Assembly: GCA_029931535.1 (NCBI GenBank)
Contig: JAQPZY010001164.1
Span: forward strand, 478,501 to 542,500
Source: Margaritifera margaritifera
Taxonomy: Eukaryota > Mollusca > Bivalvia > Unionida > Margaritiferidae
Direction: 5' to 3'
DNA length: 64,000 nt
Part shown: piece by piece, positions 1 through 10,901 of the stretch
Layout of the letters: each line of letters opens with the position of its first letter
How positions within the stretch are numbered: the stretch's first letter is position 1
Program-made: the position numbers and the translations under genes
The notes under the pieces: model-generated
The model's input: the letters and a program-made list of their open reading frames with translations, nothing else
What the model was told of the DNA's origin: nothing
Database searches by the model: none

Positions 1-141
1 TTCGATGTATGTAAAATATATTGCCATTACTTACATAACATCACGCATATACTCGTAAGTTAGCTCTGCATGAAGATCATAAGCTGCTGAGCTTGAGTTT
101 GACATTTTTGTGACACTGTAGTGTCAGCCAATAATAAAGGG

Positions 142-247
142 CTTTACATTTGTAAACTAACGTTTGATTGGCTAAGAGTAGAAATTGTTTATTATTGTTT
201 GATTGGCTGAGAGTAGACATTGTAAACTAACGTTTGATTGGCCAAAA
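142..247. repeat. Imperfect short tandem repeat
   Basis: The phrase GTTTGATTGGCTGAGAGTAGA and its variants occur about three times, alternating with TTGTAAACTAAC. The unit is about 45-55 bp and imperfect. No coding potential is seen here. Confidence 0.6.
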
Positions 248-660
248 AGGGTGGAAAATAAAAAACTCAAGCTGAGAACAGTGTGGTCTCCAGACACCCT
301 CAGAAGCCTAGCATTAACAGAAATATTGTGAAGGAATGAATGTTGTAGAGGAATGTATCGTGCGTAATAAGATCACTGACGATCTTGACTACAATGCAAT
401 ACGTTTCGTATATTCCTTCTACATCACACGGGGAGCTAGTAATGCATATGCAATTATATGTATACAATAAATTACCAGCAAAAACAAAACATTCGATCAT
501 AAGAAACAGTACTGTTCACACAACCAAAATGTGAGAAACAGGACATTTAACACAACCAGAAACAGGACTGTTCACACAAGCAAATGTTTTAATTCTCCCA
601 TTCTGTATATAACTCCTCTTGAAAATAATTTATATTTGCATTTATTTTGGTATAGTTTAC

Positions 661-717
<57 letters not shown>

Positions 718-1734
718 TATTCTAGGACAAAAATGAAGGTTCAGTGAGCAACATGACATGCAAAGGACCATTTGCAGAATGCTGATAAAATGACGAAATC
801 ACAATAAAAGTTGAAAAAACAAAGATGCGATACCATGGAATGTCAGCTTGTATCCTTCCATAATATAATCGTCGTTAAAAAGTTCGTGTTGAATTCCTAA
901 CAGCTTTTTTTCTACTTTTAACTCAGTTTTCATTCCATCCTTCATTAGTTTTATTCAAGTCCCATTTTTAGAACTATGTTATTCCGTGGACTGTATTTGC
1001 GTTGAAGACCTTATACTGTCATTTTTGTCCCTTAATTATATGAATGGATTTTATTCCATGTGATGACACTATCTTATTTCTGTTCTTCTGTAATGGGAAC
1101 TTTAATTTCTCAGAAATACGCATTAGTTGCACGCGTTCCGCTCCTAAATGATGAGCAAAAGTTACTTGTTATATTAGCTAAGTGCCGGCTTATCTCCAGT
1201 TTTATAAGTTGCACGGATATTCTTTTGGTCTTAAATCTAATTGTTCTATCGTTTTCTCTGAGAGCTCGAGGTTAAAAGATTTAATATTGATCATGTAATA
1301 GCAATACTTTTCGATTTAATTCTGAAAGAAAAATGTCAAAATAAACATGAGATGTTAAAACTCATTTTTCTTGGTGCAGAATTCTTTTCGCAGACAAACG
1401 TATGAGTAGATCTAGCACGGAATACTAAATGGTATTCTCAGTTACATCAATTAATTCACTTTAAAACAAATATGTTAAACACACACTTCATAATAGATAG
1501 TTGTGTTACTTTTATTCGACGGAGTGGCACTGCACGAACCGTTTCATTGTTTCGAATGAAAAAATCCAAACGCAACATTTATTTCATAATCAGTTTCTTT
1601 CATAAGGTAATCAGTATACATACTTTAAGAGCTCTTTTAATAACTCTCCACCAGTTATAACTCCCATTGCGGTGCACGTGTGTGTTAATACACATGCTGT
1701 ATCTAGAATTGTATATCTTTGTCAACCGCTAGCA
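248..1734. other. Intergenic sequence, no gene recognised
   Basis: The ORFs in this stretch are short and have no recognisable motif. It holds a degenerate repeat at about 500-580 (variants of AGAAACAGGACTGTTCACAC) and an (AT)n run at about 665-709. Nothing else could be supported. Confidence 0.6.
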
Positions 1735-2184
1735 TTACTCCATATCATCTTTCCTGTCTGAGGCGGTATATTTGTAGAACAATTTGAACACAAAACGGCA
1801 GGCAGACAAAATCAATACCATCACAACTACTCCAAGAACAGCAAGTTTTATCATGCGAACGTTTTTCAATAGAATTCCCTGTATCTCTGCCTCATCTTTG
1901 TCCAAGTTAGTGACATTAAATGAATCGAATTCCGTGACATTGAATAGGGCAGCTCCTTTGTTCAATAAGAAACTCTGATTTGTATTCTTGTAAAATTCAT
2001 CTTTTTCATCCGACGACGTGCGAAAACTGGTCTCACTGTTGTTTAAAACTGGCATGAGAACTCGTCTCAACAAATCGTAGCAGGATGGCATTGCTAACTC
2101 CAAAATACCAAATTTAAGAATTTTTTGTTCTGTGAACCATAACCATTCTAAGATATATAAAACGTGAATTGATACACGAACCTC
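1735..2184 (-). CDS. Possible 3'-terminal exon of a single-pass membrane protein, unknown family
   Basis: The frame is open for about 150 codons up to a TGA; the first ATG lies inside it. The deduced C-terminal part is acidic, with candidate N-glycosylation sites in NVTEFDSFNVT. One strongly hydrophobic segment (about 20 residues, core KLAVLGVVVMVLILSACRF) follows, then a basic cytoplasmic tail with KLFYKYTASDRKD. This arrangement fits the end of a type I membrane protein. I do not recognise the family. There is no clear poly(A) signal and only weak splice-acceptor candidates upstream. It may be a real host exon or a fortuitous ORF; it is the best host-like ORF left of the Polinton. Confidence 0.35.
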   Translation of the reverse strand, partial: EVRVSIHVLYILEWLWFTEQKILKFGILELAMPSCYDLLRRVLMPVLNNSETSFRTSSDEKDEFYKNTNQSFLLNKGAALFNVTEFDSFNVTNLDKDEAEIQGILLKNVRMIKLAVLGVVVMVLILSACRFVFKLFYKYTASDRKDDME

Positions 2185-2821
2185 TCATTTTGTGAACACT
2201 CCTTCTAATTCCATTGGAGAATGGTATCTGTACCCCCGTAGTCATGTAGTACTGACTTTAATTGCGGCTGAATGAGGTCTGATAGTCAATCAATGCAGAG
2301 CTTCTAGGCATAGCCGTTTCTCTGTGTTTGATTGGAGACGAACTCTACTCTGTTGTGTAAATACCGTCATACATTAATCAAGAATAAGACGCATGGAATT
2401 TGTAAGCACGAGTCCATATTGCAAGCATTAGGAAAAATACATATGCCATTAGTAAGAACGACTTCATCCAGCTGATGTTGACATGCATAGCGACTGTAGG
2501 CAGCGTGGAGAGAAAAGCAGGCAGATTTTAATTTTAGGGATTGTTATGTAAATCAACGCGCGCATATAGCATGTAACGAATTAATTCTGTATTTCTGAAA
2601 GGGTTAACTGGAATTTGTGAAATTCACTTTTACAATGACAGTCGTGAGTTTCGCCTGCACGCTGGAATGAATCGTTTTATGTGGGATACCTGGTTTACTA
2701 TAAGGTGATGTATTTATAAATAACGAGAGAGTAACCGAAAATGCAGACAAAAGTAGTAGCATTACTGTCCCGAATAAATACTGTTATAGTAGAAACATTA
2801 AAAAGAGGAACTGCACTGAAA
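2185..2821. other. Intergenic sequence
   Basis: No ORF or repeat of note is seen. It ends at the 6-bp target duplication TGCAAT (2822-2827) of the following Polinton relic. Confidence 0.6.
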
Positions 2822-2827
2822 TGCAAT

Positions 2828-3400
2828 AGTATTATAGCGGGCTACCCTGGGATCAGATAAGCAGGTCTGGGGTTAATGGGAATTAACATTACGGTAGCCA
2901 TCCTGAAAGTATGTGGGGTCTGGGGTCAATAGGAATTCCTTGTTAAAATGTAATAGGTTTAACACGTGAGTGGGTGTCTGGGGTCAAGGAGAATTTAGCA
3001 TTAGGAAATTAAAATTATATTTCCCCTTGAACCATACATTACTTTGTTTTGGACACAAAAAATGGTACTCTGGGGTCAAGAGTAAAGATTATGTTAAACA
3101 TGTACACAAGATTACCATACGAGTAGGAGTCTAAGATCAATTGGAATTCTATGCTAAATTGTCTATATTATTAAATTGTGAGTGGCAGCCTGGGGACAAG
3201 TCGAATTTAAAATTAGCATTGGCCTCAAGGGAAAATGTAATGTGAAAAACATTCACCATTTTACTAGTCAACATGCCGTTTGACTGACCATCACCCACAC
3301 TTACTGCCCAATATGCTGCTAGACTGACCAATTCTTACACTTACTACCAATAGGTCGTTTGACTGATCAGCACCCACACCTGTTAACCACACACCACACT
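2828..3400 (+). repeat. Left terminal inverted repeat of Polinton relic 1
   Basis: It is made of degenerate sub-repeats of the type TCTGGGGTCAATGGGAATT plus a 'gaccaacacc tacacttact' minisatellite (3270-3400). The region at 11215-12017 matches it in reverse complement, including the first 30 bases. Confidence 0.85.
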
Positions 3401-3455
3401 TCGTCCCTTTTCTTCATCTCAAGCTTCTCTTGATCACCGGTCCATATTCTTACAC

Positions 3456-3650
3456 TCATTTAAGATAAGCTTGTCTCTCGGCATATATTCTTCCGACAAA
3501 GACAGCTGCCTCTGTCCTTTCCTTGATCGTCCACTGGGAATTTGCGTAGATCGGGATGTTCGAATCAAACAACATATTTGAGATGGCAGTTGAGCTCTCT
3601 ACACGCATCATCAACATCTTGACTTCTTGTCTTGAGAAAGGGTGACACAA
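3456..3650 (-). CDS. Short ORF at the left end of relic 1, unknown
   Basis: A 64-codon frame whose protein includes FVGRIYAERQAY. It lies just inside the TIR and is divergent from the coiled-coil gene at 3914, with a TATA-rich spacer between them, so it may be a small Polinton terminal gene. I do not recognise the product. It has no transmembrane segment or known motif. Confidence 0.3.
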   Translation of the reverse strand: MCHPFSRQEVKMLMMRVESSTAISNMLFDSNIPIYANSQWTIKERTEAAVFVGRIYAERQAYLK

Positions 3651-3769
3651 TGGGTAAACGCGCCTCTAAATATAGTCTATGAGAGAATCAAAACTGATTT
3701 AGAGGTTCCACCAATCAGAACGCGTGTTACATCATTCAGTTAGGGTGTGTTTTCCATCTTCCAACCAGA

Positions 3770-3770
<1 letters not shown>

Positions 3771-3858
<88 letters not shown>
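3771..3858. promoter_or_regulatory. (TA)n microsatellite in a divergent promoter position
   Basis: About 88 bp of perfect TA dinucleotides lie between the minus ORF ending at 3650 and the plus-strand gene starting at 3914. A TATA box would be expected here. The equivalent expansion at the PolB promoter of relic 3 (about 38199-38268) suggests that TATA elements seeded these runs. Confidence 0.5.
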
Positions 3859-3860
<2 letters not shown>

Positions 3861-3913
3861 CATTAAAGTTCCTACGATATACAAGTGTATAGCAGTGTGA
3901 GTAGAGTTATAAC

Positions 3914-4478
3914 ATGGCTGAAATGAGACATTTTGTTGGTGTGCACCTGCAGTGGATGCTTCTTACATCCGGAGTGATACTACGACTACTACAGCGGTAG
4001 CGAGGATTATTGCAGAGAATGATCTGGATTTGGCTTTTTGCGATTTCTATCCTCGCAAGAATTGTTAACGGTACCATCTTCTTCTCCTTCTTCATCATTG
4101 CCAGCTTATGATGATTTTAAAGAGAAACAAAAGGAAGAGTTAGAGACCTTTCTACAACGGAAAAAGCAACAAGAGGAGAGGAGAACTTTGAACAGTGAAA
4201 AGAAGGAAGAAAGTGAAATTAAAACTGTTAGTTTGTTACAGGACATGTGGACGGAGTTAAGATAGCCGAGAAAAATATATGAAACTTCTTTGGTTAAGTC
4301 CAAGAGACCTTTGCAGTCCAAGAACTCTAAACCTTCTATGATTACATCGAAAGCCACCACTGGCACGCCAGCAGCCGCAGCAGTCACTACTACTACTACT
4401 ACTACATCACCAGCAGCAATAGGACTTTGACGTAGGAAAGGTTTGAGGCAGTTACAGCAGATGTTGGCAAGTCCATAA
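3914..4478 (+). pseudogene. Polinton terminal coiled-coil protein, unknown function
   Basis: The gene starts at an ATG (MAEMRHFVG) and would encode about 190 residues. Frame is lost near codon 28 and regained at 4038. The middle part is a charged, Lys/Glu-rich helix (KEKQKEELETFLQRKKQQEE) likely to form a coiled coil. A Thr/Ala-rich linker and a basic tail GLRQLQQMLASP end at a TAA at 4476. In-frame stops at 4263 and near the tail mark decay. The same tail is found at both ends of relic 3 (37.5 and 42.9 kb). The family is not recognised; it is not a core histone by sequence. A histone-type 3' stem-loop begins 22 nt after the stop. Confidence 0.6.
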
Positions 4479-4500
4479 TTTATTTTCTTTAAAACCCAAA

Positions 4501-4540
4501 GGCCATTTTCAGGGCCACCCAGATCTCTCAGGAAAGAAAT
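4501..4540 (+). terminator. Histone-type mRNA 3' stem-loop plus purine-rich downstream element
   Basis: GGCCATTTTCAGGGCC (4501-4516) has the length, loop (TTTC) and arms of the replication-dependent histone stem-loop, with one A/G mismatch in the stem. It is followed by ACCCA, as in histone genes, and about ten bases later by the purine-rich GGAAAGAAAT, which resembles the U7 snRNA target. It sits 22 nt after the stop of the coiled-coil gene. Comparable elements end genes at 10902, 15799 (minus), 37597 and 42857 (minus). Confidence 0.7.
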
Positions 4541-4589
4541 ACTAATCCCATGATTACCAAATCACCAAAATAAATCTCTCCATTATAAA

Positions 4590-4590
<1 letters not shown>

Positions 4591-4652
<62 letters not shown>
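4591..4652. repeat. (TG)n microsatellite
   Basis: About 31 perfect TG units between the two convergent Polinton genes of relic 1. Confidence 0.95.
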
Positions 4653-4654
<2 letters not shown>

Positions 4655-4747
4655 AGCGTAAATATATTATCAATACTTCAAAACAAACCATGTCATGGAT
4701 GCATTTACGTTTTTGGTATATTATCTTGAATAGAAGCATAATGCAAT

Positions 4748-5178
4748 TTAGAAACACATAAAAAAGTCAATTTTTTTTCTTCTTTGGAATGGATTCTTCT
4801 GCTGTTTCTTTTGCTTGTCTTGCTTTGAATTCTTCACTGGAGTTGGTTCTTCTTCTGTTTCATTTGCTTCTGAAAGTTCCTTCTCTTTCTCCTTTTTACC
4901 TTCTTGTTCTTGGGATACCATGAAGACCAATGTCCTGTCCTTGACATTGAGAATAGGTATGTTCATCGTTGTCTCAGGACCTGATTTCTCTTGTCTTCGA
5001 TTTTCCTTTCTTTTGACGATGTGGAAATTATGGAGCTCACAGACATACAGGTATCGTGACTTTTATCTCGAGAGGAGTAGTCTGCAGTTTCTTCAGAAAT
5101 CTTGTTGCAAGTGTATTTCAAATGGCTGTATAAATCTCGGACTAGAAGTGTGATCTGTTGTATCTCTTCCATCTTCAC
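4748..5178 (-). pseudogene. Polinton zinc-knuckle (CCHC) protein, decayed
   Basis: The start (MKMEEIQQITLLVRDLYSHL) matches the start of the relic 3 gene at 38158 (EQPKITLLVSDLQRG). Both continue with SSRDKS and a Lys/Glu/Gln-rich C-terminus that ends in a basic stretch. In relic 3 two Cx2Cx4HxxxxC-type knuckles are still readable; here they are eroded (a TYSQCQGQD remnant). The gene is divergent from PolB and shares a short TATA-containing spacer with it. CCHC knuckles bind single-stranded nucleic acid, so a role in genome or RNA binding is plausible. I know of no standard Polinton gene of this kind. Confidence 0.5.
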
Positions 5179-5215
5179 AGATTGAAACTGAATGAGGGCT
5201 TTCTGTTTGGTAGAG

Positions 5216-5262
5216 GGGGCTCTATATATATGGAGATAGAGTGTACCTTATTCAAATCACAC
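5216..5262. promoter_or_regulatory. Divergent promoter between the zinc-knuckle gene and PolB
   Basis: GGGGCTCTATATATATGGAG is followed by GATAGAGTGTACC. The same block occurs in relic 3, where the TATATATA core is expanded to about 70 bp. Position and conservation indicate a bidirectional TATA promoter. Confidence 0.55.
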
Positions 5263-5279
5263 TTAAATCGTCTACCGTC

Positions 5280-8200
5280 ATAAAAAGGTCGCACCTTTCC
5301 AAGGATACACCAGAAACCAAGCGATTACAACGTTGTGTGTCCCTCACACTCTGAGAGACGTGTTGGCAGAAGTTCACCTGAGCGATTTGGAAGAGGACAT
5401 GATGGATCCCTATTAAACACCATCCACCTTCTCCTCAAACCCAAGACCGAGATAGTCAAGATCGGCCAAGAAAGAAAGTCGTTCGGCAGCCCCTGATAAT
5501 TATTGTCACATTCCAGCTACTCACAAAATGACTTACGAAAAATTTCAAACAACTGCTTACACTTACATCGTCAAATTTAAAGAGTTCAGGTCTCAAGCCA
5601 CAGCAAAGAAAGCAACAGTGTCAAGCTAAAGATCAGGATCTTTTGCGACTGAGCATCACTCACGACAGCTTGAAATCGCCTGTTCGGTAGAATTTAGTAC
5701 ACTTACGGAATTTACCTCTTCCAAACTCGTGGACAAAATTCAACACGTGCAACAATCGAATGATGAGTTTGACATGACTGATGGGAAAGCCACCCTTCAT
5801 AAGACAAACGTTTCACCATCTTCAGGTAGCGGAAAACGCAAGGTTTTATCGGTGGATCAGCTCCTGACTACCAAAACGAGTATCGCCCAGATTAACATCG
5901 ATAACATCAGATGTGTGATGGCTCGAGCTCATGCAGAGAAAACGGATATACCAGAATAGAAACGATTATGGGCAAGTATTAGACAATCGGACAGAGCCAA
6001 ACAACGAAGAGAACCAGAAATCCTTTTGGAACAATCAGGAATCTAGAAAGAGACGGAGTGTGGATTTCCTGAAATGAAGAAAATTCAAGATGTGAGCTCC
6101 CATCGTTAAATGTTGAAAGTTTAACCTCAATTAATTCGTGGCGATCTCAAGTTTTGAGGACCGAAATTTACAGACGGAAAATACATTCACTTCTATCGTC
6201 ACCAATATCTCTTTGATAATATTACTAGTATTGAAGAATTTCTCGGATACAATTACTGTTGTGACAAATGTGACCTAGGATTTGACAATCAAGAGCAACA
6301 TATTTATTGTGGAGAGAGATGCCGTGTCTTTTTAGTGTCTGGACCTTGTGTTCATGAAGGACAAGACATTATTCGATGTTCTGCTTGCAGGCGAACATTC
6401 GTGAGTTCAGCGTGTTACGAGCGCCATCGCATGAAACAATTCCAACAATAGAAAAGTGCTTGCGAATTATTAACAGTGCATGTTCGAGTAAATTACAAAC
6501 AGCCACATTTTTGTCCAGGAAAGAAATGATATATTTGCGGCGAAGTCGTCGAGTTAGATCATCAGTGTTACATTCAGAGATATGACAACGAAGCCGAGGA
6601 ATTATTGAATGACCAGAACAAGACAAAGAAACGGGACCATTGTAGAGACTTGATCTTCTTTGACTGAAATGTTCTCAAAAGACTTGAATTCACATTCCTA
6701 ACTTTTGTGTCGCAGATCGCGCTTGCCACAACTGTATTCAGGAACCTTAATCTTATCACGGTTGGAACTGTAGCGTGATTCCAAGACGACGTGAAAAGGT
6801 ATTTTGTGGTTCCCGTGCTCGTCCTGATTTCACTGAGTGGATTGTAGACCACATGGATGACACTTAGAACGAAAAGAAAGTGTATCGTTATGGGAACTGT
6901 CATCGTTATATTGCAGTCATTGATCACAATTTCTAAGGATACGACAGAACATTTCTTTTGAAACATTTTTTCAGAACAAAGAACTGAATTTCCACAAGTG
7001 ACCACAAACGGAGCTAAACTCATTTACATGCAAGTGGGGCACGGACAGTTTAAATATTCATAAGTTATTTAGGTATGCTTTTGAGTAGAATGCCTAAAAG
7101 GTTTGAAATGAAGGAAATGGCTAAAGAATATTTTCCACACTTTTCAATACCGAAGCAAATCAACATGTCGCGATCCCGCATTTTACTGAAGGCCATTACT
7201 ACGACCCCGACGGTATGCGCTTTCCACGCTTGGTACTAAGCCCACTTTTCAGACCATTTTGACTTTCAAGAAGAACGTTGTTCTGAAAAAATTTGTCATT
7301 TGTTTCTCGAGAACGAAGGTATCAGTCTCTTGGAGGAAGCTTCTACCATTTCCAAAGCGTGTCTATTAGTGTACGAAAGAAGTTTATGCCAGCGAACAAA
7401 CTACCTCAAGTCTATCAATCTATTAGCCGTCGATATTCAGCCAAAGTTCGGCATTGGTTACATTACTTGTGTGAAAGTCAAGATAAGTGGATACAACGTG
7501 CTAGAAACAGTGGAGAAAAGAAGTCTGGATTTTTTTCCGTGAATGGTTGGAATTTAGAAAACGTGCAGATAGTGTACGAATTCACGGATGTTTATTTCAT
7601 GGATGCCCCACCTGTTATCCTCACTGAGACCTGAAAAATCCTTTTATAGGGTTCACCATGGAAAGAACTACGACAAAACATGCCAACGACGCCATAGTTT
7701 GGTCGAAATGTGGAAATACGACTACAATCGAAGTTTGAAAACAGATCCAGAATTTCGACACATCGTCAAAGACTGCAATGTTTTGGATATTGAATATTTG
7801 AATCCACACGACACTTTATTTTTAGGACGGTCCAATGCTACACGCTTGTTGTACGAAGCCGACGAACTCTTAAGTAGAGCAAATCAAATATAACCGAATA
7901 TGTTCGTTGTATCCATGGGTGTGTAAATATGGTCGATTTCCTACAGGACACCCGGAAATTTTGAGAGAACACATCGACGTGGAACACATTCGCCATTACG
8001 AAGGCTTAATCAAATTTCAAGTTCTTCCACAGATAAACTTGTACCATCCCGTACTGCCCTCATCATTATTACGGAAAACTGATGTGCTCGTTATGTCATA
8101 CGTGTGCTGAAACGTGTAATCAACGGCAGCCTTTTCGCCACGATAACCAAGAACGTGCCTTTATGGAAACGTGGGTGAGTGTCGAATTGTTTAATGCTCT

Positions 8201-8964
8201 CGATCGTGGATACCTAATGTTAAACGTGTACGAAAATTGTCACTCTCCTACCACAGAACAATACGATCAGGACGACGATTCGAGTCCAGTGATTTTTTTC
8301 ATGCTATGTCAACGACTTTTTTAAAAATTGAAACAAGAAGCTTGCGGCTGTCCTCTCTGGTGTCACACTCCAGATGAAGTAGACCAATTCAAACAACGGT
8401 ACCGATCCCGAGAAGGCGTCGACTTGGAACACGTGGAACGGAACGAATGGAGACAATCTTTTCTAAAGTCATGCTGAATTGCTTGTGGGGAAAACTGGCT
8501 CAACGATCGATATTGCCTAAGACCGAATAGTTGGTAGATCCATGTCAATGCCTTCAGCTCATCGACGACAAAGGAAAACTCATCCAACGCGTGGAAATCA
8601 TACATGAAGATTTGTCTTGGTGAATTACAAAGACGTCGTGGAGTTTGTTCCCAGACGAGTTTGGCAATGTCATCATTGCTGCTAACGTGACAGCCAATGC
8701 CATTATACAATTGTATTCGGTATTGGAACCTTTAGAAGACCGTGTCCATTACTGTGACATGAATAGTTGCATTTAGATAGATCGCCCTGGAGGCAATCAC
8801 CCACACATGGAAGACGAACGTGTAGGAGCGTGGACGGACGCAGATCCAGAAGAGATTATTCCGAGTTTTGCCAGTGGTGGAGCAAGGACTACTTCATACG
8901 AAATGTAAAGGTTTTAAAAGGACTGACTTCGAGTCAAGTGGCTGACTTGGACATATTGAAATAA
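5280..8964 (+). pseudogene. Polinton protein-primed DNA polymerase B (pPolB), decayed
   Basis: This replicates the Polinton genome from protein-bound ends. Readable pieces in order: an N-terminal basic region (the start codon is ATA where relic 3 has ATG); a Cys/His-rich module (NYCCDKCDLGF, ending in CSACRRTF) near 6250-6420; an exonuclease remnant (LIFFD) near 6650; VNGWNLENVQIVYEF near 7540; MWKYDYNRSLKTDPEF near 7710; SNATRLLYEADE near 7840; motif A SLYPWVCKYGRFP at 7904-7942; and motif C as VHYCDMNS near 8745. The catalytic Asp of motif A is lost (Arg precedes ICSLYP) and motif C reads CDMN instead of DTD. Many stops and frameshifts; non-functional. Confidence 0.88.
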
Positions 8965-8974
8965 GCCTTAAAAC

Positions 8975-9600
8975 AGGTCAAGACGAAGACTTCGCTGTCA
9001 AAACGGTCGACCTTTACAAGATTTGAACGCTTGCCAGATGGCCTAAATATTTGGAAGGACCTACTCCCAAATATTTTTCGAGAGTAAGATTTATCTGCTT
9101 GGGACAAGGAGACCGAGTTTAAAATGTGATGTGAAACTTCACGAGTATAAATATACAGCTTACCCTGAACAAGTTAGATGATATCCGTTCTGTCACTACC
9201 TTCTCTTGGTCGGTCAAGATTATTATCCACATGGATATTTTAGAAGAGGAGAGGATTAGTAGCTTCCTTTTGGAGCTGCGAGAACTCATTTACAGAGACG
9301 TTCTGTACATATTCAAGTGAAACAACAAAAAAATCGCATCCAATTCACCATACAATGAATAACCATTGGTACGTGAATGCTATAAAAGACTGATTGAAGA
9401 AGTCTGTTGCATAGACGGAAAGAGATTTTGCGCTAGGTTATGATTAGACCCATCTGTTAACACGTTATAAGACTTCTGTCATCATTATGCTTATGACGAT
9501 GCCACTCAATTGCCACTCAATTGACACCTGCGTATTTATTGATCGATTTATAACTTACCACTCCACATTATTTGAGATTTCGTGCCTATTTGTTTCACGA
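8975..9600 (+). pseudogene. BIR-domain (IAP-like) gene of the Polinton, decayed
   Basis: Just after PolB, the frame at 9039-9116 reads WPKYLEGPTPKYFSRVRF followed by ICLGQGDRV. This is the typical first half of a BIR domain (Trp, Pro, aromatic, Gly-x-Gly-Asp). After a one-base shift, CDVKLHEYKY and YPFCHYLL follow, corresponding to the zinc-binding half; the zinc-ligand His is lost and a stop interrupts it. Relic 3 has a better copy with exact Cx16Hx6C spacing. BIR proteins inhibit caspases or regulate ubiquitination. A CHHYAYDDA fragment near 9505 may be a RING remnant. The position after PolB is the same in both relics. Confidence 0.7.
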
Positions 9601-9735
9601 TTGGTGTGAAGAAGGAGGTCCAGTCATTTACATGTAGCCTTCCTCTTTTTTGTCTGTCTGAACAAAATACCCCCCCCCCACACACACACACACGTATAGA
9701 AACACCATTCACTTTTCTTTCTGACGGTATTCAAC

Positions 9736-10230
9736 ATGACTTCCTTTTCATCTCATCCACCTGCCAATTTGATTCAAACACTGTATGCCATCAGTCGTGA
9801 AACAAATGCACAAGTGCGTTACGATGGTTTACTTTGACAGCACGTCAAGTACTTCAAGGAATTATTCACATTCCTCGTCAAATGCACCGTTTCTTAAAAC
9901 ACATAAAGTAGTTTTGACACAGTCGGCTCGACTCTCAAGAAAAGAAACAAATTATCTTGAAATCAGGTGGAAGTGGATCTCTAGGAGGTGTAATTATTCG
10001 TTAGCATTTACAATGGAATTCTGATACCGTAGCTAAAAAAGCAAAAACCTACTCATACAAAAAACAGACAAAATAAAAAAAGAGGTGCAGTGAGTTCACG
10101 CTCCAAATTATCTCCTAAGAAGAAAACCCATAAACAACCCTTTCAAGTTAGAGAGGTACTGCGGCTAAAACGCGCACATACTCAGAAAAATCTCGATATG
10201 TGACATTCTGCCATTTCCATTTCTCCTTCG
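9736..10230 (+). pseudogene. Lys-rich basic ORF region of relic 1, unknown
   Basis: A frame starts at ATG 9736 (MTSFSSHPPANLIQTLYAIS), is broken by a stop after about 34 codons, and continues in shifted frames as SGGSGSLGGVII. It ends with a strongly basic tail (KKRGAVSSRSKLSPKKKTHK). Small glycine- and lysine-rich proteins are common as core or minor capsid components in Polinton-like genomes, but I cannot assign this one. Confidence 0.35.
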
Positions 10231-10446
10231 CCTACTCCTCCTCCTCCGTTATGGATGATGCCAGCGAAATTTGACAAGTGTTTCCCCATGTGATGAAAAA
10301 ATGTAAACCTATCTTTAATGTGACTTATACTTCTTCTACTACTCTAGCTGTTGCTGCTGCAATAAAAAAAAATTTAAAAAAATTAAAAAATTAAAAAAAA
10401 AATAAAAAACAAGAAAGGCATCCCCTATGAAAAAAGTGCATCCCCT

Positions 10447-10701
10447 ATGAAAAAAGTGCAAGACAGAAGAGGTATGTTACAAAGTTTACTGGATTTGTCC
10501 AAACAAGAACTGGCACGATTTAGTCCGTTGACAATAGCTCGTCGTCCAGTGGTACTCAATATCAAGATGGTCCTGACAATCAGTGGAGACGAACTCCAGT
10601 ATAAAGCAGCAAAGAAGGTGTGGGAGGAGGAAAAGAGGATGGAGCGAGAAGTGGAGATCCACATTGGACAGTGGCAGGAAGAATGTCAACAGCAGCAGTA
10701 A
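10447..10701 (+). CDS. Coiled-coil ORF near the right end of relic 1
   Basis: An 84-codon frame with a Glu/Lys/Gln-rich helical part (AAKKVWEEEKRMEREVE) ending in a poly-Gln stretch. It is preceded by an A-rich stretch (10370-10415) and a 20-bp tandem duplication of GCATCCCCTATGAAAAAAGT. It probably belongs to the gene that ends at the stem-loop at 10902. Family unknown. Confidence 0.4.
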   Translation: MKKVQDRRGMLQSLLDLSKQELARFSPLTIARRPVVLNIKMVLTISGDELQYKAAKKVWEEEKRMEREVEIHIGQWQEECQQQQ

Positions 10702-10785
10702 CATGAAGAGTCAGATCTCCTCATTCCAAGGAATGAGGACTGAGAAAATGAGGCTAACTAGCCTCAGGTTTCCGTCTCGGTTAGC

Positions 10786-10901
10786 ATGAATTCTTGGGGT
10801 GGGAAGAGATGGGAACAGAGGTGTGCGGCTTGCGGAACCCGACTTAGGAGGTACAGTTGTCCGTACATCAATAACATCATCAATGCAGAACAACAACCAA
10901 C
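10786..10901 (+). pseudogene. 3' end of the right-terminal Polinton gene
   Basis: The frame reading LAEPDLGGTVVRTS resembles LPEAPGLGDAATKMS on the minus strand at the left end of relic 2 (about 15900). The two are therefore the same terminal gene, on the capsid side of the element. Both lead into a histone-like stem-loop and then the TIR. Function unknown. Confidence 0.4.

Noticed and set aside
661..725. Tyr-Ile repeat ORFs over (AT)n runs (here, at 20 kb, 23.4 kb, 25.2 kb, 45.8 kb, 50.3 kb)
   Set aside because: They are translations of microsatellites and have no flanking coding signal.
3914..4478. Histone gene upstream of the histone-like stem-loop
   Set aside because: The coding part is a coiled coil with a basic tail and has no histone-fold motif.
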